Assembly: GCA_964036275.1 (NCBI GenBank)
Contig: OZ038437.1
Span: 12,890,638 to 12,954,637 of the forward strand
Source of the DNA: Litoditis marina
Lineage: Eukaryota; Nematoda; Chromadorea; Rhabditida; Rhabditidae
Reading direction: 5' to 3'
Length of the DNA: 64,000 nucleotides
A program made the position numbers and the translations under genes. The notes beneath the pieces were generated by a model that saw only the letters and a program-made list of their open reading frames with translations, had not been told where the DNA came from and did no database searches. Of this stretch, positions 41,118 through 51,952 are shown piece after piece; within the stretch, counting starts at the first letter, position 1, and every line of letters begins with the position of its first letter.

Positions 41118-41821
41118 CTAATTGAACTCTTTTTCTATGGTTACGCAGTAATCGTTCAAGTGATTGCGAATTTTGTGCTCCAGACAGTAATCGAACCTTC
41201 GTTAGCCGTGCGTAAATAGAGGTTTTATCCAATCCGCCATTCAGACATGTGAATAGGAATGAAAACCAAGCTGTACCCGCCTGTCATGAGTTTCATTAGA
41301 AAAAGTCTTCCTACTACACGTTAAACTCTTCTTTCATTTTTATTTTCACGAAACCGGTCTATCCATGATTTTTTGCGAGACCATTTTTGCCTGTATCACA
41401 CGTAATATTCAAATTTCCGACACACCTGAAAAATACGTTTTTTTTTCTTAGCCGTGAAAATACTTTTTTATAGCTTTTTTTTCAAAAATACTTTTTTATA
41501 GCTTTTTAACAGTGTAAGAAATTTTGGAATAAGTTAATTTTGAGCAAAACTATGCCACGATTTGAGGAGGCGGACACTTTTGTCGCCGCCCCGCACGGAA
41601 GCCATTTCTGCGAGACGTTGGGCCCTCTAACTCCTCTCGACAAATTTTTTCTTGGAGAATGAACTTAATGTCTTGTAGACTTGTTGCCCTTCAGTAATTC
41701 ATGCAAATATCTAGGGAAATGGTCGACGTACTTTGAATAAAATTGTAATAAACTGTTTTGTAATGTCTGCAGACCTCTGAACAAAAACTAATCTGCGCAG
41801 CGCTCCGCGCTGCGCCCGATG
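41104..41821. repeat. 0.7-kb dispersed element with tRNA-like segment, copy 2
   Basis: Second copy of 19494-20292, with the tRNA-like A/B boxes at 41185-41255 on the minus strand and the terminal CG hairpin at 41790-41818. Confidence 0.75.
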
Positions 41822-42360
41822 GGTAAAATAAACACTATTCAAACGCGTGAGCATATGCCATGATAACATTTAATTTTCTTCATAGTTTGAAGGTAATTTT
41901 CTCGATGGTTGTAATAAATATTAATTTTCTTCAGTTGTATTGAATTTTATAGATGGACAATATTGGACAGTTCAAGATGTTTTCACGGATGAATGACGAA
42001 AATGCTTTTTTTTTTCAGAAATATAGGACGTCAAAGTGGAACATTTTCATTTAACCAAAAAGTATACAACCCCTGCAGACAATTTTTATATTGATTACGT
42101 TCTGCGCATCTGCGTATCCTTGATCTACACGATCCCTAATCTGCTAAATAGTTTCCTGTATTGGTTGGTGAGATAAAAACTATACAACCCCCGCGGCCAT
42201 TTTATATTAACAATACAAAAGGCTGTTTATGTGTCACCAGCTTTCTTTCAGTCTAAGTCTATGCTAATCATTCCACTTTGCGCCATGTACCATTTCCACT
42301 TTCCCAGCCTATTTACAAGTGAATTAACAAGTCAATTCGACATCATTTCCACTTGAGAAT

Positions 42361-45300
42361 ATGTTTGGGGACAACCGGCTCCTTCTGCTATTACCAGCTG
42401 TTTTTGTGGGCATTTTGGCTGCGGAAGGTAATTTTACTAGTAGTAAATAGAACATTTACGTGAGAAGTGTTTTGTTTGTTTGTCCTGGTAAGAATTTCGA
42501 TCGAAAAAAGATTTAGTTGAAGTAAATGAAACATCAAACGTGAAGAGATTTCAGGAATTGTAGACTTGAATATTTGATCTCTTTAAATTATGACGTTTAA
42601 CACACGTTTACGTACAAGTAGAAAAAACGTATTCTGCTTATACCACCTGTGAAAATTTTGACCAATAACCTGAGGTGGAAAAAACTTAGATTTACAGTAG
42701 CCTCCGACAATTTCGTAGATAATTTTTAGTTTCAACCGGTTAGTAATTGAGGTTTAGTGGTTTAACAGATTTTATGTAGGTAACATCTTGATACATAATT
42801 GTTTGGTGCCAGTTTTTCCAACACACTCTTTTCACTTCACTTTCTATCAAGTTCTTATTCTTTTTCACATTCTAGATGAGATGAGAAGTTGAAGGTTTAA
42901 TTTTCCAGATGCTGCACCATCCAAAGAAAAAGAGCCTGAAGGAAATGGTGAATTCATTATACATTGAAAACACAGCAGAAAGTCATAACCATCGTACTCT
43001 GTCACCATTCACTGGAGCACTGGACTATAAATCTCAAATTTTTGCCTTCCAAATTCCCCATACCGCAGGAAAAGATGTGGTTCTCTCACGTCTAACTTCT
43101 ACACTTCAACTGTAATTCATCGTAGCATGAAAACGTGCAGAATGTCATTTTATTCCTTTCGCTTCCAGAAAATAGCATAGACTTGTGTTGTATATGTCGA
43201 AACTACAGCTTCAGTTAAAGGAGGACTATTCTGAGGACTAATCCCGTGTCAACGGTCCTTTAAACTGCAATTGAAAAACTTATTGCAGTTTGAATAACTG
43301 AAGCGTTGGGATTGAACCAGATAATTGTCCTTCTGTAAGTGAAAATGTGTTTTTCAGTGACCACCCTAAGACCCACTCCAATCGCTCACAAACTAACCGA
43401 CCTGGCCGTTCACAAAATGCAGGGCAAGGTGTTGCTGTAAGTTTCTCCATCGTCGTGATACAGTCAGCTCAAAAAACTATTTTGATTTTGGCAACTTTCT
43501 AATCATATAGTCTAGATTAGATTAGTCAAACTTTATTCGGCTACGAGTACGTAAGGAATCTTCTGATATACATCAAATTACTGTCGCAACTACACAAACA
43601 ACTAGACTTCGCCTTCGTAGTTCAATTTTCCAAGTTTCAACCTTTGATCTTAGGCAACAAAACCCTACCTACAAGACTTCAATCGATGTCCTCTGACCTT
43701 CTCGAAACTTGACCTCTGTTCTTTGATCTTCCAGTTTTGCGTGTGCCGTGAACGACTACCCTCCGATGAAGTGCAAAGTCAGCGAATCGATGACCATTTG
43801 TCACACGGATAGTGACGTCATGGTCCTGGGAATCCCACTTGGGTACGGTATAATCAACCTGAAAAACGGGAAAATACGTGAAAACTACGTGAAAAACGTG
43901 AATATCGCATGGTTGAATTAGTTTTTTTCTGCTGTGTAATCCCGAGGAATCCCCTTCGGGTATGATAGATGTGATATACGTGAAGACACGTCAAAACACG
44001 TTTGAAACGGGGACATGGTTACTAAGATATGTGAAAAAGCTGGAACACGTAAGTCACTGAAGTACGTTAAAAACACGTGAAGTTTCGTGGTAACCAAATA
44101 TACTGTATGCTACAGTTCCAGCTGTGATACAATGCTAAAATGAATGAGTTGGTCGGCTATAGCCACTTTTAAGCCCACTTTAATATATATATATATATAT
44201 ATATATATTTATCTCAGCCTTAGTAGACTTTCATTCATTGTCCGCATCACGTCCTTACTCATAGTTCCCATAAAACGTCACGTCTGACAGATCACCAAGC
44301 CACGTGCATTTTTGACAAATGCGCCCTGAGGGACAGCCGTGACCTTGTAAAATGACAGCTTTAAAGAAAAAGCTAAATTGAATACTTCAACTTGAGGAAA
44401 AGCCTTAAAGGATTGCATGTACTCAATGAATACAAACGTGCAATAATGAATTGGCAGATGGGTACTGAATCCATGTTAAGTAGCACCTTTCTTTTTTCGT
44501 CCCAACTCGTGTCGTGTCGGGGCACTTCACTATCACTCTGCAAAAAGATTACTGCAGTTTTTGTTATTGACCTTTGACCTGTGTGGATCGAATATTCACC
44601 CAATCGATCAAAAACTGAAGTAACGCTGCCGATTTGAAGGACTACGTTGCCGTTATGAAATAGATGTAGACAACTGCAAAATAGGCTCCAGTGTGCTATT
44701 GATTTTTGATCTACGTACATCAAACATTCACTCAACAAGAAGATAATGCTAGTTACACCGCAGACTTGCATATGCAATAACACGGCTTCAGTGTCTGTTA
44801 TTGACCTTTAATCAATGTAGATCAAACAATTACCCAATCAATCGGTATTTGTAGTTACACCGCGGACTCGAAGGACTACGTTGCAGTTGCCGACTGGATT
44901 GACGACTGTATGAATAAGGGCGGAGCCAAGGCGACTCGTGACGTCATGAAGAGACTCATCGAACGAATTCATTCGGCACCTCATTGGTAGGTCAAATGGT
45001 TCCTGGGGTACTGTAACTCTTAGTTTTTTCTGTTTGGCGGAATACTGTAACTCATGGGATCTGCTGTAAACGAAAGCATCCATAGGCGATGAATTGAGCA
45101 CCTCACTGGTAGGTCGAATGATTCCTGGGGTACTGTAACTCTCATTTTGCAGTGTGAAAGTTGACTCATAGCAAGTGGGAATAATTGAGTAGAACATGCA
45201 GTTTGATTCATTTAACAACATAAACATGATAAGACTCATTGAACGAATCCGTTCGGTACCACACTAGTAGGTCATATGACTTCGGGTGTACTGTAGCTCA

Positions 45301-45717
45301 TGGTGCCGCTGTTTTTCGCATATCACGGTAACTTGTAGCATTTTTGGGAACGAAACACGTTCACCGGATTTGGCCCCACACTGGTAGGTCAAAAACATCA
45401 TGGTGTACTGTAGCTACTAGTTCTGGTGCGTTTCTCGGTATGGTCGCCATTTTCCCCACAAAGACAGCAGAGGGCTCGATTGATTGTGCGATGCGGGGCG
45501 AGCGGTCGTTGATTAGTTGCCAGTGGTTGAGAGTGTGTAGATCAATGATACGCAGACTGGCTGGCCGCTCGCCAAATCCCGCCCCCCTACAAAATCGATG
45601 GTACCGTATCCACAACGGTTTGACAAATCCTATAAATGTTCCAGGTACAACTCTCCGGCCTCCCGCAGCGGTTTTGCATTACTTTCTGTGCTAATCTTCG
45701 TGCTTTATAGCTTTTGA
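42361..45717 (+). CDS. small secreted, probably GPI-anchored protein
   Basis: Six exons: 42361-42427, 42909-42947, 43358-43436, 43735-43842, 44855-44986, 45645-45717; 498 nt, 165 residues, in frame. Residues 7-21 are a hydrophobic signal core (LLLLLPAVFVGILAA). N35-V-T is an N-glycosylation site after a Lys/Glu-rich stretch. The mature part has four cysteines (FACAV, MKCKV, TICHT, DDCMN), enough for two disulphides. The C-terminus SPASRSGFALLSVLIFVLYSF ends in a hydrophobic tail after small residues, the usual GPI-attachment signal; a single membrane anchor is the alternative. The family was not recognised. Exon 5 has decayed copies of both of its ends in the flanking introns, and a family H repeat fills the last intron up to 12 bases before the exon 6 acceptor. 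Possible AATAAA at 45867. Confidence 0.75.
43217..43340. mobile_element. family A MITE, copy 7
   Basis: TTAAAGGAGGACTATTCTGAGG to CCAGATAATTGTCCTTCTGTAA, 18 bases before an exon 3 acceptor. Confidence 0.8.
44185..44210. repeat. (TA)n microsatellite
   Basis: Pure TA run in intron 4 of the GPI-type gene. Confidence 0.9.
44555..44790 (+). repeat. two decayed copies of the exon 5 acceptor region of the GPI-type gene
   Basis: The true junction reads TATTTGTAG|TTACACCGCGGACTCGAAGG. Copies: 44563-44660 (GTAACGCTGCCGATTTGAAGG then ACTACGTTGCCGTT) and 44695-44775 (GCTAGTTACACCGCAGACTT), each preceded by a version of TTATTGACCTTTGACCTGTG and GATCRAAYATTCACYCAA. Confidence 0.8.
45085..45425 (+). repeat. 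three decayed copies of the exon 5 donor region of the GPI-type gene
   Basis: The true junction reads CGGCACCTCATTG|GTAGGTCAAATG followed by GGGGTACTGTAACTC. Copies begin near 45090 (GCACCTCACTGGTAGGTCGAATG), 45230 (AAGACTCATTGAACGAATCC then CACTAGTAGGTCATATG) and 45365 (CCACACTGGTAGGTCAAAAA), each followed by GTACTGTAGCT-type sequence. Confidence 0.85.
45435..45633. repeat. family H repeat, copy 2
   Basis: GGTCGCCATTTTCCCCACAA to CACAACGGTTTGACAAATCCTA. Confidence 0.85.
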
Positions 45718-45866
45718 GCAGATAATCGATTTATATAAAACCTTCATTCCAACCTCTATATAAAGTCTGTAACCGTCTTTCTTCAGTTTTTTTCTCTATT
45801 GTAACCATCCTGTTTTTGCTTCCTATTTCTTTTCTCACTCGTATGTGCCTTCGGATATACGTTGAT

Positions 45867-45872
45867 AATAAA
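45867..45872 (+). terminator. possible polyadenylation signal AATAAA
   Basis: 150 bases after the stop of the GPI-type gene. Confidence 0.45.
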
Positions 45873-46835
45873 GAAGAATGAATATAAAAAATCAGTTATG
45901 TACGATTCTTTGTAGGGTTGAAAGTTTCGAGTGTTCAAGTTCAAGTAAACGTTGGTGTTTTAAATGTTGCTTTTTAAGTTTATTTTACCAAGTTTAACAG
46001 CCCCAATCGTGAAAAATTTCATTTCGTTCCGTGTTTCAGTGGAGTGGTTCAATTTCAAAGTTTGTTGGAACTTTAAACATATATGAAATCTTTACGTTTT
46101 ATGGATCTTTTTCTTTGATAGACTTTTCTCATGTTTCTTCTAAATCAGACTATGAGCACGTTTTGGGCATAAAGCGATGCTATAAAATTCTCCCCAAGGA
46201 TAGCAACTCTTAGCAACCGGCCAAATCCAAAAAAGAGACAAGCATGTCAAATTCAGTGTTTTTTGGAATTTATGTTTATGTGAAAACTATTTTTCTGTCT
46301 ATTCATCATTATGAGTCCTGTTATTTGAAAAATATATATAGAACAATACAACAAAAAGTGTTTCTTGGAGTTATGTGAACTAAAAATTAAAATTTTTCTC
46401 CACATCCGACTCATTTTATTCTTCATACTTAAAATTTATGAATAGAACAATACAACAAAAATAGAAAGAGCATGTCTAAATTGCGTGTTTCTTGGATTTT
46501 ATGTGATCTCAAAAGACTTTTTATTTTATCTTTATCACAAGGTAGGCGCCGGCGGCTAAAGCCGCCTCCTCCTCCCTTGTTATCATTCCAGGTTCCAGGC
46601 TCATTTTGTCAGGTTTAAGAATATAAATAGAACAATACAACAGAAAAAACGGAAAAACCATGTTTTTGTCCCAATCACGTTCCGAACGCAAAATTTCGGT
46701 TGAACTCTCTCATTTGAACATTTGTAAAAATACATAAAGTTCTGAAAAGTTGTAACATGCTGAAAACCGAGTAGGATTGCAGCATGTTATAACTTTTCAG
46801 AGCTCTAATAATAAAGTGTTCTTTGAACTCTTTCT

Positions 46836-46849
46836 CCTCTCTCTCTCTT

Positions 46850-46892
<43 letters not shown>

Positions 46893-46899
46893 TTCTCTC
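46836..46899. repeat. (CT)n microsatellite
   Basis: Near-pure CT. Confidence 0.95.
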
Positions 46900-47099
46900 G
46901 TTCTCTGAACACTCTCATATCTCATAAGCGCTCATTACCCCTTTCCTAACTAATTTGAGATGCCCAGAAGCAGATACTTTCTCTGAAAGTGGTTGTTAGA
47001 GTTGTACATTACGTTCCATCTCCCAGTTCTATCTCTGCTCATTCTCATTTCATTTGTCTTCTCTCAATGTATATTTTCTCATTCTCACTATCCTTTCCA

Positions 47100-47812
47100 T
47101 CCCCCCCTTCTCTCTCTTTCTCTCTCTAATTTCTCTCTCTCTCTCTCTATCTTCTCTCTCTTTCTTTCTCTCACCATCTCTCTCACCCCCTCTCTCTCAC
47201 TGCTCTCTCTCTTCCTCTCTCTCTTCTCTCTCTTTCTCTCTCTCACCCTCTCTCTCTCACCCCCTCTCTCTCACCCCTCTCTCTTTCTCTCTTCCTCTCT
47301 CTCTTCTTTCTCTCTCCCCCCCTCTCTCTCTTTCTCTCTCTTCTCTCTCTCTATCTTCTCTCTCTCTTTCTTTCTCTCACCCTCTCTCTCTCTCACCCCC
47401 TCTCTCTCACCTCTCTCTTCTCTCACTTTCTCTTTCTCTCTCTCTTTCTCTCTCTCTTTCTCGCTTCCTCTCTCTCTTTCTCTCTCTTTCTCTCTTCCTC
47501 TCTCTCTTCTCTCTCTTTCTCTCTCTCACCCTCTCTCTCTCACCCCCTCTCTCTCACCCCTCTCTCTTTCTCTCTTCCTCTCTCTCTTCTTTCTCTCTCC
47601 CCCCCTCTCTCTCTTTCTCTCTCTTCTCTCTCTCTATCTTCTCTCTCTCTTTCTTTCTCTCACCCTCTCTCTCTCTCACCCCCTCTCTCTCACCTCTCTC
47701 TTCTCTCACTTTCTCTTTCTCTCTCTCTTTCTCTCTCTCTTTCTCGCTTCCTCTCTCTCTTTCTCTCTCTTTCTCTCTTCCTCTCTCTCTTCTTTCTCTC
47801 TTTTTCTTCTCT
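47100..47812. repeat. CT satellite with a higher-order tandem unit of about 283 bp
   Basis: The block from TCTCTTCCTCTCTCTCTTCT near 47218 is repeated almost exactly from about 47500, including the CCCCCC interruptions, the CTATCTTC island and TTTCTCGCTTCC. Two full copies. Confidence 0.9.
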
Positions 47813-47956
47813 TGAATGTGGGAACGTCTGAAATATTCACGCCGCCCCCTGAATTTCGAACTATCGCACGCAATTCTGAAGAGACTCTGATTTGTTATTC
47901 ATCTTGAACCAAAAAGTTTACATCTTTTTGAACCTATATATAGTTTAAATTTTAAG

Positions 47957-47957
<1 letters not shown>

Positions 47958-48003
<46 letters not shown>
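47958..48003. repeat. (TA)n microsatellite
   Basis: TATA(C)ATATAT run of about 45 bases amid ATATATAG words. Confidence 0.9.
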
Positions 48004-48004
<1 letters not shown>

Positions 48005-48205
48005 CATTTTAAGGAATATATATAGTCTTAGGAAATACATTTGTTTACATATTATAAATCATATAGAACTAAATATATATAGTTTAAACCTATGAAACAT
48101 GAACAGTTCACATCTTATTATATTCAACTCTGACAAACATGAATAAAACACATACAAAACATGTGTTTTCATGTTTCACGTGCAACTAATATCTGTATAC
48201 TAGAG

Positions 48206-48318
48206 GTAAATTGAATAGTCATGCAAAGTTAGCATCTAATGAGGAATCATGCACTTTGTCATTGCACGTTTCTGAGTTCTGCTGTGTTTGACGTGTTTCA
48301 CGTGACTGTGCAATTGAC
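48206..48318. mobile_element. family B element, copy 5
   Basis: GAATAGTCATGCAAAGTTAGC to GTTTCACGTGACTGTGCAATTG. Confidence 0.75.
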
Positions 48319-48904
48319 TAACAGTATATAAGTAGTTTTCAAAACGTTCTAGTGCTCACACGATAGATCAAAAAAGGATTTTATTCCCGCTTTCTGGCTG
48401 AAGTTCAGTTAAATTAAATGCCATGGAAAATGATTTTGTAAGTGTTACAAGTTTCACTAAATTAATAATTCCCATCAATCATTTTCGGGTTCGTTCCGTA
48501 GTTTATTTCTTTTGTTCTCTTTTTTATTTTTCTGAGGGAATTCCCAAGAACCAAAAATAAAGTTGTTGCCTCTTTTCTTTCTTCTTTTATTGCTTTTCTG
48601 TTTTTAGTGCTTTTCTCTAACCTTTTTCAGTCTGCTCTCTCCTGCTTTTAGTGAAAAAAAAAAAGAATTCTCACGCAGGTTCATGAAACAAACATTTTGA
48701 GTGTATTTTCTCTTTTTTTACCAGTTCTGTTTCTCTCTCTTCTCTCTCTCTCTTTTTCTCTCTCTCTCGTTGGTTCAAGAACCAAAAATTTATTTTTTCG
48801 CGCTTTTCTCAAGGGGTTCGAATGACGCTTCGGCTATGTGTCTTCGCATTGGATTTCTTCGTTTTTCTCGGTCCCTAGTTGGACGAAAATTGGGGGAAAT
48901 TTGA

Positions 48905-48917
48905 TTGAGAGAGGGAG

Positions 48918-48973
<56 letters not shown>

Positions 48974-49070
48974 GGAGGAGGGGGCAGAGAAAGGGGAAGA
49001 GAGATATGAAGGGAGAGAAGTATTGAGGGGGGAGAGAGGGAGAGAGGGGGGGGGGGGGGAGAGAAAGAGA
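48905..49070. repeat. (GA)n and G-rich purine tract
   Basis: GAGA run to 48970 followed by GGGAGAGAGG-type purine sequence with a G13 run. Confidence 0.9.
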
Positions 49071-49195
49071 AGAAAACAAATATTTCTATCTCTATTTATT
49101 GTCTTCTCTTCTTATATCCGCCTCCCCTCCTTCTTTTTGCGTCACTCACTCTTCTATTCTCTCTATTACCCTGTACCTCTCTAGTCTCTCTCGCT

Positions 49196-49204
49196 TTTTT
49201 TCTG

Positions 49205-49272
<68 letters not shown>

Positions 49273-49335
49273 TCTCTCCCTCTCCCTCTCTCGCTATCCC
49301 TCTCTCTCTTTTTCTCTCCCTCACTCTCTCCCCTC
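49196..49335. repeat. (CT)n microsatellite
   Basis: CT run opposite in strand bias to 48905-49070, so the two could pair as a long imperfect hairpin. Confidence 0.9.
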
Positions 49336-49710
49336 CCCAATCATCTAGATTATAGTTCTTTTTCTACCTCTAATTACCGCAATTTGTAGTGAAATAATGA
49401 TGAATTCGCCTACTGACTTCTCCAAATTTTATCATTCAACTAAAATTTTGCCGGAAAAAAAAACGAAACTTTATATTAAGAAAAAGAAAAGGTAAATATT
49501 TCATTTCTTAGCACATCTGACAATCACTCCTCTCTACGTAAATTTGTGTGAATTTCAAAATTCCCACCAAAACACATATTTTTTTCGAATGAATAGAAAA
49601 CTACAAGCTGCATTTTTGAGAGAATAAGTTGGGGTCAAACAGCAAAGCAGTTCAATTGTTGATGAAAAAATTAAATTCATCACTAGCAGTGCAGTTCAAT
49701 TTTTAGATTT

Positions 49711-49935
49711 AAAGTAGGACGATTATGTGAACCAATCTCGCCGCGTCAGTCCTTTAAACTGCAATTGAAAAATGTATTGCAGTTAAAAGGACTGAAGCGT
49801 TGAGGTTGCCGCACATAATCGTCATTATTTAGAACTGGACGGTTATGTGAACCAATCCCGACGTATCCTTTGAATTTTAAAAATGTATTGCAGTTAAACC
49901 GAACGTTAGGAGTAGTCCGAATAGTCGTTCTTCTC
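49711..49935. mobile_element. family A MITEs, one full and one degenerate copy in tandem
   Basis: 49711-49830 (TTTAAAGTAGGACGATTATGTG to CACATAATCGTCATTATTTA) followed by 49833-49935 (CTGGACGGTTATGTGAACC, AATCCCGACG, GTATTGCAGTTAAAC). Confidence 0.75.
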
Positions 49936-49937
49936 TC

Positions 49938-50105
49938 AGAAAATTCCCATGGCCGATTGGCCAGCCACTTTTTTATTGGCTGAACGAGAGAGTGTGCAGG
50001 CAGAGAGACGCAGACTGTCTTAGCCTGTCTGCGCGTCCTTGACCTGCATGCTCTCTCGGTTTTGTAGCTGGCCAATTGCAGAAAATTGGCGCTAATCGTT
50101 CTTCT
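49938..50105. mobile_element. family C element, copy 6
   Basis: GAAAATTCCCATGGCCGATTGGCC to GAAAATTGGCGCTAATCGTTC. Confidence 0.7.
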
Positions 50106-51009
50106 TTATTAAGCCCTCTTGTTTTTTTCCAACTTTGGGTTCAAACGGAGCAGTTGAAAAGGGTCGGGGTAACCCAAATACCCAATTGTATGATCCGAAT
50201 TTCCAAAATTCCCAACAAAAAAAACACATATTTTGTTCCGAATGAATATAAAACAATAAGCTGCACTTTTGAGAGAAGAAGTTGGGTTCAAAGTTCGGAG
50301 CGTTCAACAAGTGTCAGTGATTAGCGTAGTATTCAGACGTTTTTCTGGATTGAATGTTGGGCAAATTCTCAGAATAGCTGGAGATCTCTTTAATGGAAAT
50401 ATCATTTTCTAGAAAACAACCATATTTCTAAAGAGGCAAAAAGTGGTCTTCATCTGGCATAATTTTTTAAGTTATTTTTTGTTTTCTACGTTCCGTTTTT
50501 GGTGTAAAAGTTAGCAGTAGCCCAGATTTCGAGGTCTCTTCACTACCAAATTATAAAAATTATATCTGACTTTTGACGTGAAAAACGTGATTCGTGACGT
50601 CATGACTTCGCAAACTTAAACAGGGTTCAAAAGGTCAATCTTCTCGAGAATAACATTTGGAAACTTGTAATTTATCGAAAACTTGTATAAACTGTCAAAT
50701 CTAAACTTCAGTGTTATGTTTGAACTGTTTGAATAGTTAATATACTTTTATCTATTCATTTAACACATCTTATTTTATCTATGTTCCATTTTTCTTCCTT
50801 TTTTGCAAATTCGTAATTTTTTTTCGCGTTAATTAGGTCATGAGAGTCTCTCACGCGCCTCCAAAGCAAAAAATGTAGTCTCAAAAACCAGTGAAATTAA
50901 TTGCAACAGATTTTAGTCGTAATTTTCAATTTCTGAGAGCAACCTACAATTTCAAAATGGTCATTTTAATGAATTTCATGAAGTTTGTGTTTGGCAGGAA
51001 TCGAACTCT

Positions 51010-51188
51010 GGCGTGGTAGCACATTCTCAATAATCTCATAAGATACCTCATGACCTATTCGCATGAGCTTCTCATGAGATTCTATTGATCGCCATGCTAC
51101 AATTCAGAGTTCACGAATAGCTCATGAAGTATCTCATGAGTAACTCATATCAACTTATCATGAGGTTGGATAGATTGCTACGCCGCGT
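51010..51188. mobile_element. family F element, copy 2
   Basis: GGCGTGGTAGCACATTCTC to GATAGATTGCTACGCCGCG. Confidence 0.8.
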
Positions 51189-51242
51189 GGCTTGCAGAGC
51201 CACAGTTTCGAACACTAACCACTTGTCCACAGAACATTTTCG

Positions 51243-51280
51243 GCTCGCGCACTGAAACTGTAGAGTTTCAGTGCGCGAGC
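51243..51280. repeat. perfect 17-bp hairpin with 4-base loop
   Basis: GCTCGCGCACTGAAACT, loop GTAG, then AGTTTCAGTGCGCGAGC. Fully complementary. Confidence 0.9.
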
Positions 51281-51409
51281 TCAATGCAAACCATAATTCA
51301 CCAGTTTTAGTTTTTTTGAAACATAGAATACAAACTACAATTACAGCGGGATAGAGCAACATACACGTAATAGACTAGTATGTAAGAAGCGAACCCTATA
51401 ACACTTGTT

Positions 51410-51531
51410 TAAAGAAGGACGATCATGTGGTCCAATCCCAACGCTTTAGTCCTTTAAACCGCAATGCATTTTTCAATTGTAGTTTAAAGGACCTTTGACA
51501 CGGGATTGGTCCACATAATCGTCCTGCTTTA
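51410..51531. mobile_element. family A MITE, copy 9
   Basis: TTTAAAGAAGGACGATCATGTGG to CCACATAATCGTCCTGCTTTAA; one of the best-preserved copies. Confidence 0.9.
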
Positions 51532-51719
51532 AGTACGTGCCTAGCGAAACAAAATTACATTGCGAAAAACAGAAAAACCAAGGAAACCGTAAATTTCCGT
51601 TTTCCACGTTTTCACGTGAATCTTTACTTGTAATTGTCTGGGAAGCTGCTGAATATCTCATTTTTACTGATTCGTAATGGCTAGAAGGTTGGTTGCTCAG
51701 TTCCTCTTCACAATTTCGT

Positions 51720-51906
51720 ATCCCTCTCTCTTTTGCTTTTGCTCTTCTTCTCTCTATCTCTCTCTCGCTAAAGAAAAAAGAGGGGGAGGGAGAGAGAGAG
51801 GAACCGAAAGCGAGAGAAAGAGACAAATGAGAATGATAGAGAGAGAGTGGAGAAAAAAAGAGACATGAGAGATAATGAGTTTCTCTCTCTCTCTCTCTCT
51901 ATTTCT

Positions 51907-51950
<44 letters not shown>
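51720..51950. repeat. CT-GA-CT microsatellite cluster
   Basis: CT-rich 51720-51770, GA-rich 51780-51855, pure CT 51885-51950. Confidence 0.9.

Positions 51951-51952
<2 letters not shown>

Larger units (their letters stand above)
38677..42360. other. divergent interval between the mucin and GPI-anchored protein genes
   Basis: Should contain the missing first exon and promoter of the mucin gene and the promoter of the gene at 42361. I could not identify either with confidence. 38800-39700 and 41830-42360 show no recognised feature beyond a C-run near 38896; the rest is mobile elements. Confidence 0.5.

Noticed and set aside
46993..47907. 304-codon and 253-codon open frames of Ser/Leu/Phe
   Set aside because: Pure translation of the CT satellite; overlapping frames are equally open.
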